From Pilatotrama ljubarskyi (taxonomy: Eukaryota > Basidiomycota > Agaricomycetes > Polyporales > Polyporaceae): a DNA stretch of 17,973 nucleotides. Under the pieces are notes generated by a model. That model saw only the letters and a list, made by a program, of their open reading frames with translations, had not been told where the DNA came from and made no database searches. The first letter of the stretch is position 1, and each line of letters starts with the position of its first letter. The stretch spans positions 1-17,973 of the forward strand of contig MU277823.1 in NCBI GenBank assembly GCA_022385805.1. Reading direction: 5' to 3'. This document shows positions 1 through 9,058 of this stretch, in pieces. Made by a program: the position numbers and the translations under genes.

Positions 1-31
1 GTTGACTATGCTGCTATTACTAAGCGCCTAG

Positions 32-512
32 TTCAACATCCCAAACTGTCGCTTCCGAGTCTGTGCCTTCTGACATGGCCTCCGAGCCTGAGTCTGTCGC
101 CGGGGGGCTGGATGCTCTGTCTTTCCACGCTGTCGCTGCGGAGCTCTTTCAATTGGTCGCGGAAGAGGCTGCCGACACCGATGTAGCAGAGTCAGATGCT
201 CCCGCCGCTGACTCGCTCTCTGGGGATCTCGAGTCTGCCTCACTGCTGCCGCCGGCCGATACCCTCCCCGTTCCACGAGGTGCTGCGGCCTTCGAGCTCA
301 AATACATCTTTGCGTACCCATCCCCGGTGTCTCGCGCTCGGGTGTCGTCTAGTTCAGTATCCGACAACCCGTTGATGACGTTCTGGACTCGGAGCAGGGC
401 TAATCTCGAGAAGGAGCGCGTCAGATACGAGGCAGATGACCTATTGGCATCCTATGCGGCGCAGGATACTACCAGTGCAAGCTCGACGACCTTGGTTGAC
501 GACTCCGAGTAA
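32..512 (+). CDS. Unrecognised protein, C-terminal exon only (5' end outside window)
   Basis: Bases 1-31 look like the end of an intron: a branch-point-like TACTAAG at 18-24 and an acceptor CTAG ending at 31. The reading frame is then open from 33 (after one base completing a split codon) to the TAA at 510-512, giving about 159 residues. The protein is rich in Ala, Ser, Asp and Glu. It is disordered-looking until a more ordered stretch with FELKYIFAYP near base 295, and later an Arg/Glu-rich segment (RANLEKERVRYEADDLLASY) that could form a helix. It ends in a short acidic tail (DDSE). No family is recognised and no catalytic motif is visible. An ATG at 63 lies in frame but is unlikely to be the true start because the acceptor is upstream of it. 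Likely the 3' end of a longer gene; its function is unknown. Confidence 0.55.
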
Positions 513-1062
513 TGTCAGACATACTCACAAGTGAAGTTCATATTTCTATTTCATTATAATCCTACTGCACGGCGAGTTTCATCAGTAATATTTGTCTGAG
601 TCTCGGCCTCCTTTGCACGGTGTGGCGTCGGGCTTGCAGCGGTGGTACTTAGTCTTATGTTTCTCAGCTGAAGCCTGTCTATACCATATGTCCACTTTGC
701 AATATGCTCTGTTAATGATCATTACCAGGCAGTAACCATGCTACCTGAGTACCCGGAGTTGATTCAAGTCGCGGTGTGGACACGACTCAGACGTCCTCAG
801 GACGCGTGCCCAATGCCACGGCTCCGGGTCAAGGTTCCGGCGCTTGCCCCCTTTGCGTTGACCTTGTCCCATTGGGCATGACTCAGTCAAGGTACGCCCA
901 GCTTGTCATGACCGCCGGTCATGACCTGGGTCATAACAACACTGAGCTGCTCACCGGAATGACAGTGTTCGCTTGATGCAAGTTAGGGAATCTGGGCACT
1001 GATGCAAACCAAGAGAGAGCGAAGGTCATTCATGCGATACACAGATGATTACACCTCTACTG
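513..1062. other. Gene-free stretch between two converging genes
   Basis: This 550-base stretch lies between the 3' end of the upstream plus-strand gene and the 3' end of the minus-strand gene that stops at 1063. A short open frame at 776-976 is not convincing because it overlaps a dense set of inverted repeats. AT-rich sequence at 536-560 may contain the polyadenylation region of the upstream gene, though no perfect AATAAA is present there. The notable content is the palindromes between 713 and 934, listed separately. Confidence 0.6.
713..934. repeat. Cluster of perfect inverted repeats
   Basis: Several exact palindromes are packed into about 220 bases: TAATGATCATTA at 713-724; CGTCCT/AGGACG with a 1-base spacer at 792-804; TGCCCAATG at 807-815 matched by CATTGGGCA at 870-878; TGACTCAGTCA (11 bases) just after 878; GTCATGACC/GGTCATGAC with spacer GCC at 905-925; and ATGACC/GGTCAT with a 2-base spacer at 921-934. 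The last two overlap, so GGTCAT-type half-sites occur three times in about 30 bases. No terminal repeats or target duplications were found that would make this a classical MITE. The function is unknown; it could be a degenerate mobile element, a structured replication or chromatin site, or chance enrichment. Confidence 0.6.
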
Positions 1063-1614
1063 TTATCGTGCCACCTGTCGATTACGCCCTTCCTTCGAGG
1101 ACCCCTCCACAAACAAGTCGTCCTGAGCACATGAATGTGGTTCAGCGACTACGTGTGCGCCACTGGCAGAGCTAGTTGGGCTGTCATCCGTATTTTGAAT
1201 CTCCACTTCCACGTCATCTTCGTCGTCTTCATGATCATCGAAGTACCCGCTCTCCTCCATGTGTTTCCATACACTGTCCACGTATGCGGCATGCTTGACG
1301 AGTTTGCGGTACTGGTCAACGAATATAGCCAGCTCCCGCCGGTACTGCTCCGCCTGCTCCTTCCTCCGCTTGCGGCGGAGGGCCTTCTCGTCCAGAATGG
1401 ATGGCCCCGCGCTCGGTTTGGGGCCCAGTTCGCTGCGCAGTCGAGCGTACTCGCGGGCGATCTCTTCAACAAGGCCCATGGGGTCGTAGATTTGCTCATC
1501 GATGGGCGCACTACATTCGGGATGCTCTGGGTACAGCTGACTGGTAGACAGTGCAGCTGCTTCCTCCACTGGCATCCCTGTCGGAATGGTGGGATCTGCT
1601 GAGTAAAAGAACAC
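1063..1614 (-). CDS. Small charged hypothetical protein
   Basis: A 183-codon frame runs from an ATG at 1614 to the TAA at 1063-1065. The centre is a strongly basic, helix-prone segment around ALRRKRRKEQAEQYRRE (possible nuclear localisation signal), preceded by a helical-looking region (VEEIAREYARLRSEL) and followed by an acidic run (DDHEDDEDDVEVE) and a Ser/Thr-rich tail. No family is recognised. The start is uncertain. A good donor (GTGAGT, 1699-1704) and a pyrimidine-rich acceptor (TTTTACTCAG, ending at 1599) suggest a 106-nt intron that would remove the first codons and make the in-frame ATG at 1575 the start (170 residues). Another option joins an 8-base exon (ATGACTTC, 1705-1712) to an acceptor ending at 1541, which also keeps the frame. 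The gene is head-to-head with MCM10. Confidence 0.6.
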   Translation of the reverse strand: MFFYSADPTIPTGMPVEEAAALSTSQLYPEHPECSAPIDEQIYDPMGLVEEIAREYARLRSELGPKPSAGPSILDEKALRRKRRKEQAEQYRRELAIFVDQYRKLVKHAAYVDSVWKHMEESGYFDDHEDDEDDVEVEIQNTDDSPTSSASGAHVVAEPHSCAQDDLFVEGSSKEGRNRQVAR

Positions 1615-2097
1615 GTGGTGGCGTCTTGCAGCGTATTTGTGTAGCCTATAATCCCTCCTTCAGACAAGTTCAATTAAGCCACGCGACAGAAACAGGATAC
1701 TCACGAAGTCATCTCGCGGTCCGGCGGCTGCTCGTCACGGAACTACGGAGACGGGGAGAAAAGGCTGGTTGCGTCAGGAGACAACGAGGAACAGAAAAGA
1801 AACGCGGGCTTTTATGTATTCTTTTCATTGCTGCGTTTGGCTTGGATCAGACCGCGATCAGTCCGTAGATCGTGCAACAATGCAATCTCTGCGTCGCTTT
1901 GTCCTGCGCGCTAGCGCTGCAGTGACTGCGGATGAAAGCTGTCGGGCGCTTATCTGGCTCGCGGCGGTGTGGCACACAGGTGCCAAACACAACCAAAGAA
2001 CGCGTCGCGTCCCCGGCCGCAATTGACGCGCGACGCGTTCGACGCGACAGTCATCCTTACTGCTCTCCTGCTCCTCTCACGAGCACACTTCCTCGTC
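1615..2097. promoter_or_regulatory. Divergent intergenic region upstream of MCM10 and the small minus-strand gene
   Basis: This 483-base stretch separates two divergently oriented genes. Its left part (1599-1704) probably contains a 5' intron of the minus-strand gene. Its right end carries ACGCGT elements and several CGCG-containing motifs close to the MCM10 start, consistent with a promoter. No TATA box is evident. A plus-strand frame is open in phase with MCM10 from an ATG at 1969, but that stretch overlaps the putative promoter elements and is not needed for the protein. Confidence 0.5.
2000..2038 (+). promoter_or_regulatory. Two MluI cell-cycle boxes (MCB, ACGCGT) upstream of MCM10
   Basis: Exact ACGCGT hexamers are at 2000-2005 and 2033-2038, with further GACGCG cores at 2025-2030 and 2040-2046. 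In ascomycete yeasts, ACGCGT binds the MBF complex (Mbp1-Swi6), which activates DNA-replication genes at G1/S. Here the sites lie 60-98 bases upstream of the MCM10 start codon, where such control would be expected. MBF binding in this organism is inferred, not shown. Confidence 0.6.
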
Positions 2098-4628
2098 ATG
2101 AATTCCGCGACAAACAAGAAGCTTACTGAGCAGGAGAAGCAAGCGGAGATTCGAAGGCAAATCGCTCTGCTCCAGGCGCAGCTGGAAACTGCATCGTCGG
2201 GCAGCGCAGAGACACTGCCTCCTTTGTCACCAAAGCGCAAACGGTCAGACTCCCATCTCCTAGCTCCAGCTACGCCATCGCCGAGTAAGCACAACGGAAC
2301 ATGTGGCCGTGGAAGCAAGAGCTCAGAGATTTTCCAGAGAAGAAGAAGCCCGCCGACAAAGCCCAGCGGTATCAGGCGCACCGTCATCCCACGACGAGCA
2401 GTTCCATTGGCTCTTCATCGTCCACATCCAGCCGCCCCATTGCGGCACCGTCCTTTCCCCTGAAACAAATCAAACCCAACCCACCTCTCGCACCGTCAAG
2501 CGTACTGCAGAAGCTTGCACAGGCGCACAGTGCAAAGGACAAGGCACCAGTCACCGATGTGGTTGTGCGGTCGACTGCCTTCTCAGCCAAACCCGCTCCC
2601 ATTTCCCCTTTCGATCCAGAGGATACCCATGCCCGGGATGAGACTCTGGCTCTTGTCGAGGAACTCGCTCTTGGCCCAGCTGAGCATAAGCCTCCGTTCG
2701 ACGACCCCCACTTCGAGAAGTTGGAGCCGAATTCTGGTATCCGCTTATTGTAAGTGCCAGAACTGCATCGTTATTGACCACTCCTCATAAGATGTTTTCA
2801 GATCCCGCGCAATATCCTACGACGACTTCCAAGATCACCTCCGAGGGCGCTACTATATCTCCCCCTCCAAACTATACTCCGTAGTACGTCTCCTACCCAA
2901 CAAGCAAGGCTACGACGTTCCGGTGTGCGGGGACTGGCTCACCATCGCAGTCGTCGCCGAGAGAGGCAAGATGAAGTATACCCAAGCTCCGGTCGGCATC
3001 ACGCGCGACGACAAGCCTCTCCAAGGGGACGAGGACCGGATGGACGAGCTTCCATCTCTGGACGGTGCACCCCAGGCTGGTCCGTCCTCACGCCCCATGC
3101 CGTTCCGCAGGAAGCCAAAGGAGGAGCCTGCGAAGCCAAGTGGGAAGAAGTACGTTAACATGAAGCTCATCGACTTTGGCTGCCGATCACAAGGCTCCTC
3201 CGCGGACGGCGGCAAGGCGAAGATCCGAGGCGATGCATTCCTGTCGCTCTTGCTCTTTGAGTCGGACACTTGCGACGTCGTGAAGAAGGAGGACGGGAAG
3301 ACAGAGAAGATCTATCGCGGTGGCAGCCGGGGTGCGTTCGAGAGGATGTCGAAGCTGCGGGAAGGTGCCGTGGTCGCATTGCTCAACCCCAAGATCTTGA
3401 AGCCGTTCCAGGTGCGTCATTTATCCCCACCTCGAACGGTCTGTCTCACTCTCGCCCTCCAGCGATCTGCCGATAGGCCCCATCCCACCGACAACATCCT
3501 CGCCCTCACCCCCGAATCCGACGCATCCATAGCGGTCATAGGGTATGCCCAGGATCTCGGAATGTGCAGAGCGACAAAGCGTGACGGCAGCCGATGTACA
3601 TCATGGTGCGACAAGCGCGTCAGCGAGGTGTGCGACTATCACATCCAATATGCGGTGGAGCGAAAGCGAGCATCACGACCTGAATTATCGATAGGGTACG
3701 TCTTCGACCTCACCTGTGCACTTCTCATGCGCTCACGATCATGCGGATAGAACTGGTGGTATGTCCACGGCTGCGAAGAAGAAGTCTGCCTACGATCCCG
3801 CCCGGCAGTGGGGGCTGAAGCCTGAGAATGAGTCTTCCGGCGCAACGTATGTCGTGCAGGGCCACGTCATCTCTGGGGCAGACTCTCGCTCGATGTACGT
3901 CGCCGAGAGCGTGGGACGTGACGCTCAAGCCAAGGCAGCGCGGAAGCTCTCTGCGGTGGACTCGGAGAAGGCGCTGCAGAAGCTGCTCCAGCGCGACAAG
4001 GAAGGGACAAGGGCACTCGTGACGGCGCGCGAGTTCTCCGAGAGGAAGGCGGAAGAGTCCAAGGACGGGAAGAGAAAGCAGAAGGCAGAAGCGGGAGAGA
4101 AGCGCAAACGTGAGGACGTGCTAGACGGCGAGGAGGAGCGCAAGCCGAGGAAGAACGCGTACTCCGCACAGCTGATCAAACAGCTCGGCTTCGATCCGAC
4201 GGCGAAGGACGGTCGGAAAGTCAAAGACGACGCTGTGAAGAGCAAGGTGGGATGCTATGTTCCGTATGCCTCTCATCTCATACTAACTGAGCATCTGCCT
4301 GCAGTTGGAAGCGCTTGCGGCCGTCCATGCGGCGCGGAAGATCGAACTCGGGCCCCGTCCTGGCAAGAGAAACACCTGCGTTCGACGACCAGAGGCGTCG
4401 ACGTCGAACGCGCCCTCAGTCTCACAGTCTGGATCGACCACTCCTGCGACGCATGACGACCTGGAGTACGCTGACGACTCCTCAGACTCCGATCCTCTGG
4501 ATATCCCGGATAGTGACGACGAGCTGGAGCGGCAAGAGGTCGCTGCGTTCGGACGTCCTATCGGACTTGGACTATCAGAGTCCGAGGAGAAGCTCATAGA
4601 CCTTGATGACAGCGACGACGAGTCATAA
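2098..4628 (+). CDS. MCM10: Minichromosome maintenance protein 10 (Mcm10), six exons
   Basis: Mcm10 is a nuclear replication factor that binds the CMG helicase (Mcm2-7 with Cdc45 and GINS), single-stranded DNA and polymerase alpha, and is needed to fire origins. Exons read from the sequence: 2098-2284, 2338-2749, 2802-3411, 3463-3695, 3751-4246 and 4305-4628 (753 codons plus TAA). Introns are 51-58 nt with donors GTAAGC, GTAAGT, GTGCGT, GTACGT and GTGGGA; all acceptors end in AG. Residues about 6-33 form a coiled coil (TEQEKQAEIRRQIALLQAQ), and 34-190 are basic and Ser/Pro-rich. The OB fold starts near residue 200 with the family signature FQDHLRGRYYISPSKLYSVV. The zinc finger is CX9CX11CX2H (C438, C448, C460, H463). 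GGMSTAAKKKSAYDPARQWG follows the finger, as in the family. The C-terminus is basic, then acidic. The ATG at 2098 is chosen because it follows the MCB sites and begins the coiled-coil region. Confidence 0.95.
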
Positions 4629-5111
4629 ATTGATCGGCTGAGGCCACTCCCGTGCACTAGCATAGGAGTACGACATGAACTAGACTCGTTTCAAAGACTA
4701 GTGATACCTTGCACACACACCCGCGCACGCCGACAAGCTGACGAAATGCCTAGCACGACGGCACGATATTCTTGGAGCAGCGAGTAGGTGTGGTGGGTGA
4801 TGGAGTACTATCAGCATCTCCGCGAGAACGCTACTTCGTCAACTTCAAACAGGGGCAGCATTGCTATAGACTGATATACTGTACATGTACAGTTCGAGAA
4901 GTGGTGAGACGAGTCGCAGTCCTAGTGACAGTGTCCGAGTGCAGGGACAGGTATATGATTACAACAGGGGCAGTGTGCTGGTGCTACAGTCTGCAGACGA
5001 TCAGGTAGGTGAATGCGTCAACGTGCGATGGAAGCGTGAGGATCGAGATGAAGCATTCAGAATATTCCAACACCGCGACGAATAGGTTATACGTCTATGG
5101 TAGTATCGAGG
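4629..5111. other. Gene-free stretch between converging MCM10 and zinc-finger copy 1
   Basis: This 483-base stretch must contain the 3' untranslated regions of both flanking genes. Short open frames at 4772-5008 and 4885-5085 overlap each other, lack protein-like composition and have no start context or motif worth reporting. No strong polyadenylation signal or repeat was seen. Confidence 0.5.
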
Positions 5112-6585
5112 CTACCAGTAGCAGGACATTAGTGGGGGTCCTCGAGACGCGTCCGACTGGCATACCTCTTTCTGCTGCCTTGTAGCCCCGCCCTTGCATT
5201 TCTTCTTGTGATTCTTCATGACGTCTCCGCGCGCGAACTGCTTCCCGCATTTCCGGCACGCGAAACCCAGCCAACTGAGGTGCGTGGCCTCGATGTGCCG
5301 CTGCAGACCTTGGAGATCGCTATACGGACCCTCGTTGCACACCTGTCCCGGGGCTACCTCGTTGGAGCATCGGTACGGCCCCTTCCCCGGGTAGTGGTGT
5401 TGGAGGTGCAGATACGTCTCCTCGTCACTGGAGAGCATCCTGGGGCACTCGCCATGACCGCATTTCGCCGCGGCATGCACTTCCCGCTTTTCCAGCTCTG
5501 CTTTCGTGCGACGAGGTCTGCCGCTCTTCGGAACACACGCCGCCCGCTTCGCTGAAGTGCTGCCCTTCGTGCTCGGGGGATGGGTTTGGGCAACGCGGCC
5601 CTTCTTCGTGCGGCGTTCGCGTGGCCTCGAACTGCTGCCTGCCTCAGTCTCTGCAGCAGGAGCCGCGCCATCATCATTGTCTTGCTCATCGTGGGGTCGC
5701 TCTGGGCGACCCTGGGGTGGGTGGAATGCTCTGCGACGCCCTTGCGGAGGATCCGGGGGTAGGCTGGTTCTCCTTCTCATCTTCCAGGGTCGCCGAAGGA
5801 GCAGACGGTGCAGGAGGCGGTACTATCTCCGTGCTAGTGGAAGGAGGGCAAAAGATCAGCCTCGGGTCGATCACCGAGGGGAGCGGGTCGTTCACGAAGG
5901 GCGACTGCCAAGCCCCTGCACCGGGGTAGGGCTTGTTGTGTGATATCCGCGTCAGTTTGAGCGGAGGATATGACAGCGCTGATGTACGCACTTGGTTAAC
6001 TTGGTCGTCGAAGACGTAGCCGAACCCTGCTGCCTGCGCATCGTCCCTCGGTGAATGATCGGCCATCGCAGTGTGGCTAGTGCCAGGCATCGCGCACACG
6101 AGAGTTTCAGCGAAGACGGACGGAACCGCGCGGCCGTAGAAGTGAGAGCCGGAGGAATTGTCGTAGGACTGATGATGTGGGACGTCCAAAGCGCCGCGTG
6201 AGAGGATGTGATGATGTGTGGAGGCCGATGCCGTATTGTCGCTCGGGTGCGCCAGAGACTTGTGGGTATTACAAGCTACCGGTTGAATATAGCGCCTCGA
6301 AGCTCGTGTAGGTTCACATACCGAGGAAGTAGCTCCGGCGTCCGGGTTGTCGGACTCAAATAGATGGCGAAACTCTTGAGGCACGGCGGAGATGTCGAAG
6401 AGGCCGGGCAAAGGCCATTGCACTTCCTTCGATGAGGAAGCCTCGGAAGATTGGTCACGAGAATCCATGAAGGGATAGGTGCAGCGTCGAAGGGGAACAG
6501 CTCTCGGAAAATGGTTGAATGCGCAAAAGCCTCGGAGGAGCGCAGATGGAATGGGGTTGTGTGGTTGTGGCTGAGGCGAAGTCAT
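5112..6585 (-). CDS. Zinc-finger protein, copy 1, with a reading-frame break
   Basis: Probably a nuclear nucleic-acid-binding protein. Two overlapping frames make one gene. The N-terminal frame runs from ATG 6585 (an in-frame ATG at 6468 starts the better-looking sequence MDSRDQSSEASS) to a TGA at 5686-5688. It is Ser/Pro-rich and ends with EDEKENQPTPG. The C-terminal frame, open by 5780 and shifted by +1, ends at 5112. It holds three zinc-binding units: CGHGEC with HLQHH; C-x9-C with H-x4-H (RHIEATH); and CRKCG with H-x3-C. The same order and linkers occur in copy 2, where the frame is continuous. No strong intron explains the switch; the only nearby donor, GTCGCC, is poor. A frameshift mutation, sequence error or odd intron remain possible. 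A likely in-frame 87-nt intron lies at 5905-5991 (donor GTGCGT), and a GTATGT donor lies near 6320. The gene may be inactive. Confidence 0.7.
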
Positions 6586-6790
6586 ACCCGGCGCGGGGTT
6601 AACCTCGATTCTCTGCTAGCCATTGACGCCCTACTCTTACCTGCTCTGAACATCGACGCACTCGACTCGGCTCTGCTGACCCAATAGCACCCGGATATTG
6701 TCAAGCAAAAGAGCACTCTAAATCGCTTCAGAAGGTAGCAGTATCGGATCCAAGATGTACTCACCGGCGAGATGGCCACCGACCTGGCCA
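6586..6790 (-). other. 5' leader of zinc-finger copy 1 with candidate introns
   Basis: Read on the minus strand, a donor GTGAGT at 6759-6764 and an acceptor GGTCAG ending at 6676 define an 89-nt candidate intron. A 35-base exon (6641-6675) follows, containing GATGTTCAGAGCAG, then a donor GTAAGA at 6635-6640. A matching acceptor (GCCTCAG) lies just inside the reading frame, near 6570. About 40 bases around 6610-6655 closely match the leader of copy 2 around 10145-10190. The exons are probably untranslated or encode a very short N-terminus; the exact start is unresolved. Confidence 0.5.
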
Positions 6791-6997
6791 CACTCCTCAT
6801 TCGCCACTGTCTACCCATGTTCTTCCGGCTCGTGTATCCGCACCGCGTCCTCAACACTTCGTCTGTAGAGACGCCAAGCTCATGTAAATTGAAGAAAGGT
6901 TGCCCGGGGGAGGACTAGAATCGCCAGTGTCAGTACCCTGGACTCAGCTTCAGCCACCAGGGGCCACTCGCGCGACGCGACGCACCGCCAGATGAGA

Positions 6998-7197
6998 CAC
7001 GTGACCGCGAAACGGGCGCGCACTCCTGCCACTTGGCTGCTTCCGAAGTGGCCGCGACTGTGCACGCGACTGTGCAGGCCGAAGACCTGGGGCTCTCGCC
7101 GTCCTCAAAAATCGGCAAGGAGTCGGCGTTCAGGTGCAGAGCCTCCACAGTATGAGATAGGTAGAGTGTACTCTGCCCGAGCTGGCTTCCCCTTATA
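6998..7197 (-). promoter_or_regulatory. CACGTG box and TATAAG element upstream of copy 1
   Basis: CACGTG (within TCACGTGTC on the minus strand) is at 6998-7003, and TATAAG (minus strand) is at 7192-7197. Their spacing to each other (189 bases) and to the conserved leader ATG at 6653 (345 bases) is close to the equivalent spacing upstream of copy 2 (201 and 336 bases). CACGTG is a bHLH-factor site in fungi (Cbf1/Pho4 type). Each motif alone is too short to be significant. Confidence 0.35.
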
Positions 7198-9058
7198 AAC
7201 CCATCAGTGCTTTCTGAGATTGACACAAAGCCACCACTGCAATCAGAAAATAGCTGCGCCGCCAATCAGCCCAGGTAAAAAAAATGCGACATCAGTGCTC
7301 ATGGGCATACGAGGCTCCTGCACAGCTCCAAGATATTTTACCTCCCAGTGAGTGACTCCTCTTTATACCGAACATATCGTGAGAAATCCGAAGTGTTGTC
7401 CCATCCATTCACCATCCCTTTCCGGAGCAATAGGTCGCTTTGCAATGCGGCAGTGGGTCTATCGCTTCACTAGAGTTAGGCAAGTGTAACGAGGAGCTCG
7501 AATTGCTATGCTGACCTTAGGCCACGGTGGCCCATTCGCGGAGGATATGCTCACTGCGCCATCTGCGCGTGGCCTCGCTTTGTTAGGCGTTTGTCTCTGC
7601 ACACCCTGAGGATGCATGCCTGCGTCTCGATGGGACTGCTCAACGAACGCAGCGTAGCCGGGAAAGAGCGAACGGACCTCTATACCTGCGGATACAGATT
7701 ACCTGTCTTCTTTGGCCTTCACTTTGCCGATCCATTCTAGTCGTAGTGCAGGGTCGAAGGCTACATGACACAAGAACAGATGCCTGTGCTCGATCGGAAC
7801 AGTCGAGCAAAGGCGTCCGTCCGTGTTTCACCTGAAGTAGATCATAAGGAGCTCTGCACACCTCATGGCAGTCTCTCTGTACTCTGAGGACAGGATGCAT
7901 TAGGAGCGTTGCATCCTGAGAATGTTTCATATGCGATGTGAAGCGCTTGGCCGTCGATGAGTTGGCTGGGAAACATGGACGCTCAGGTTTCTCAACAAGG
8001 GGTCTAGCGCTTTGTACTCCTCCAATCCCTCCAACCCACGCAAGCTAAGTCAATATCTGCATCAAGCTAAGAAGAGACACACCTTCAAATCACAGAAAAG
8101 GGCTCGGTGTGTACCGAAGGGCAGAATAGTGCCAGGTGGCCATCTCGCACTGTAAGTCACCGGCAGATGTTTCACAACTTGTCTTTGAGTGAAACCTGTA
8201 CAGATGCAGTCGCTTTCGTCACGGTAGGTTTTCGTGCTGGGCCAGACTGTAGCGAGAGCAAAGCCAGGTCGAGAAGGAGCCCACAATCGACGATGCAAGG
8301 AAGACGGCTTGAGTGCGCCACATGGCTTGCATTCCGACTCGCTCGGCGTGCACTGCTCCGATATGTAGTATGGTACCCATCATATATGGCACTTACTTCA
8401 AACCAATGTGCACCATGTCACCTTCTCTACTGTAAGATACTGGGGCCGTATGGTAGTACGAGCGCAATCCAGCATCGCCGCAACAAGATTTCACCTGAGC
8501 GTGGAATACATACCACATCGAACACTCCAGCCCGGAGCTTGGCCGTTATGCCAGATCCTCGTGTTGCTCGCTTGCGCCTGAGACTGCCTTAGCTCAGACT
8601 TACATAGTGCCGTGTAGTACTGAAAGCAATGTCCACAGCCTCTTTCAGAACTGCAAGAAACTTCACGATCATAGCTGATGATGCCCAAGTCGTTTGTACA
8701 AATTATAGTACAGATAGACACAGTGTATGTATTAGCGAGGGAGTACACTAGTCCATCAAACAATCTACAGGTTGCAAAGTACAATGTTATGGATACATCA
8801 AAGAAGATTGGACATTGTGCAAGTAAGTGATGATGATATGCGCTATATTGACAACAAGCAGTTCGGGAAAAGAGGCGAGAAGAGAGAATAGAAGGGTTAC
8901 AGGGAGCGGTACATGAACAATGTCCGTCGGACCAACATGTCCATGATTGTTTGACATGACAGCGGAGATGTGGTAACGCAGAAGGGAAACAAAAAAGCAG
9001 CTATGAAAGCTGTGGTTAATACATTATTCACGGCGAAGAATGAGTCCGGCGCACCTCA
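7198..9058. other. Gene-poor stretch between zinc-finger copies 1 and 2
   Basis: About 1.9 kb without a gene I can support. Open frames here (such as 7640-7930 and 8491-8784 minus, 8107-8592 plus) lack recognisable motifs, ordered composition or convincing splice structure. A perfect 9-base inverted repeat (CAGGATGCA/TGCATCCTG, 10-base spacer) is at 7891-7918. The right end (about 8900-9058) is probably the 3' untranslated region of copy 2; on the minus strand it carries AATAAT and an A/T-rich tract near 9020-9030 that could serve polyadenylation. Confidence 0.5.

Noticed and set aside
28..367. Minus-strand frames opposite the first partial gene
   Set aside because: They are antisense to a frame that follows a good splice acceptor, and their composition is the Arg/Pro-rich pattern expected from GC-rich antisense reading.
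1135..1602. 155-codon plus-strand frame with hydrophobic stretches
   Set aside because: It lies antisense to the charged minus-strand protein; the hydrophobicity reflects the complement of acidic and charged codons. The minus strand has the better composition and splice signals.
1969..2097. Upstream in-frame extension of MCM10 from an ATG at 1969
   Set aside because: It would place the MCB sites inside coding sequence and adds residues not resembling the Mcm10 N-terminus; the ATG at 2098 leads directly into the expected coiled coil.
4772..5085. Two overlapping short plus-strand frames after MCM10
   Set aside because: No recognisable motif, biased composition or splice support; the position fits the 3' untranslated regions of converging genes.
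7054..7076. Two adjacent copies of GCGACTGTGCA
   Set aside because: Only two 11-base units, with no further periodicity; not enough to call a satellite or regulatory array.
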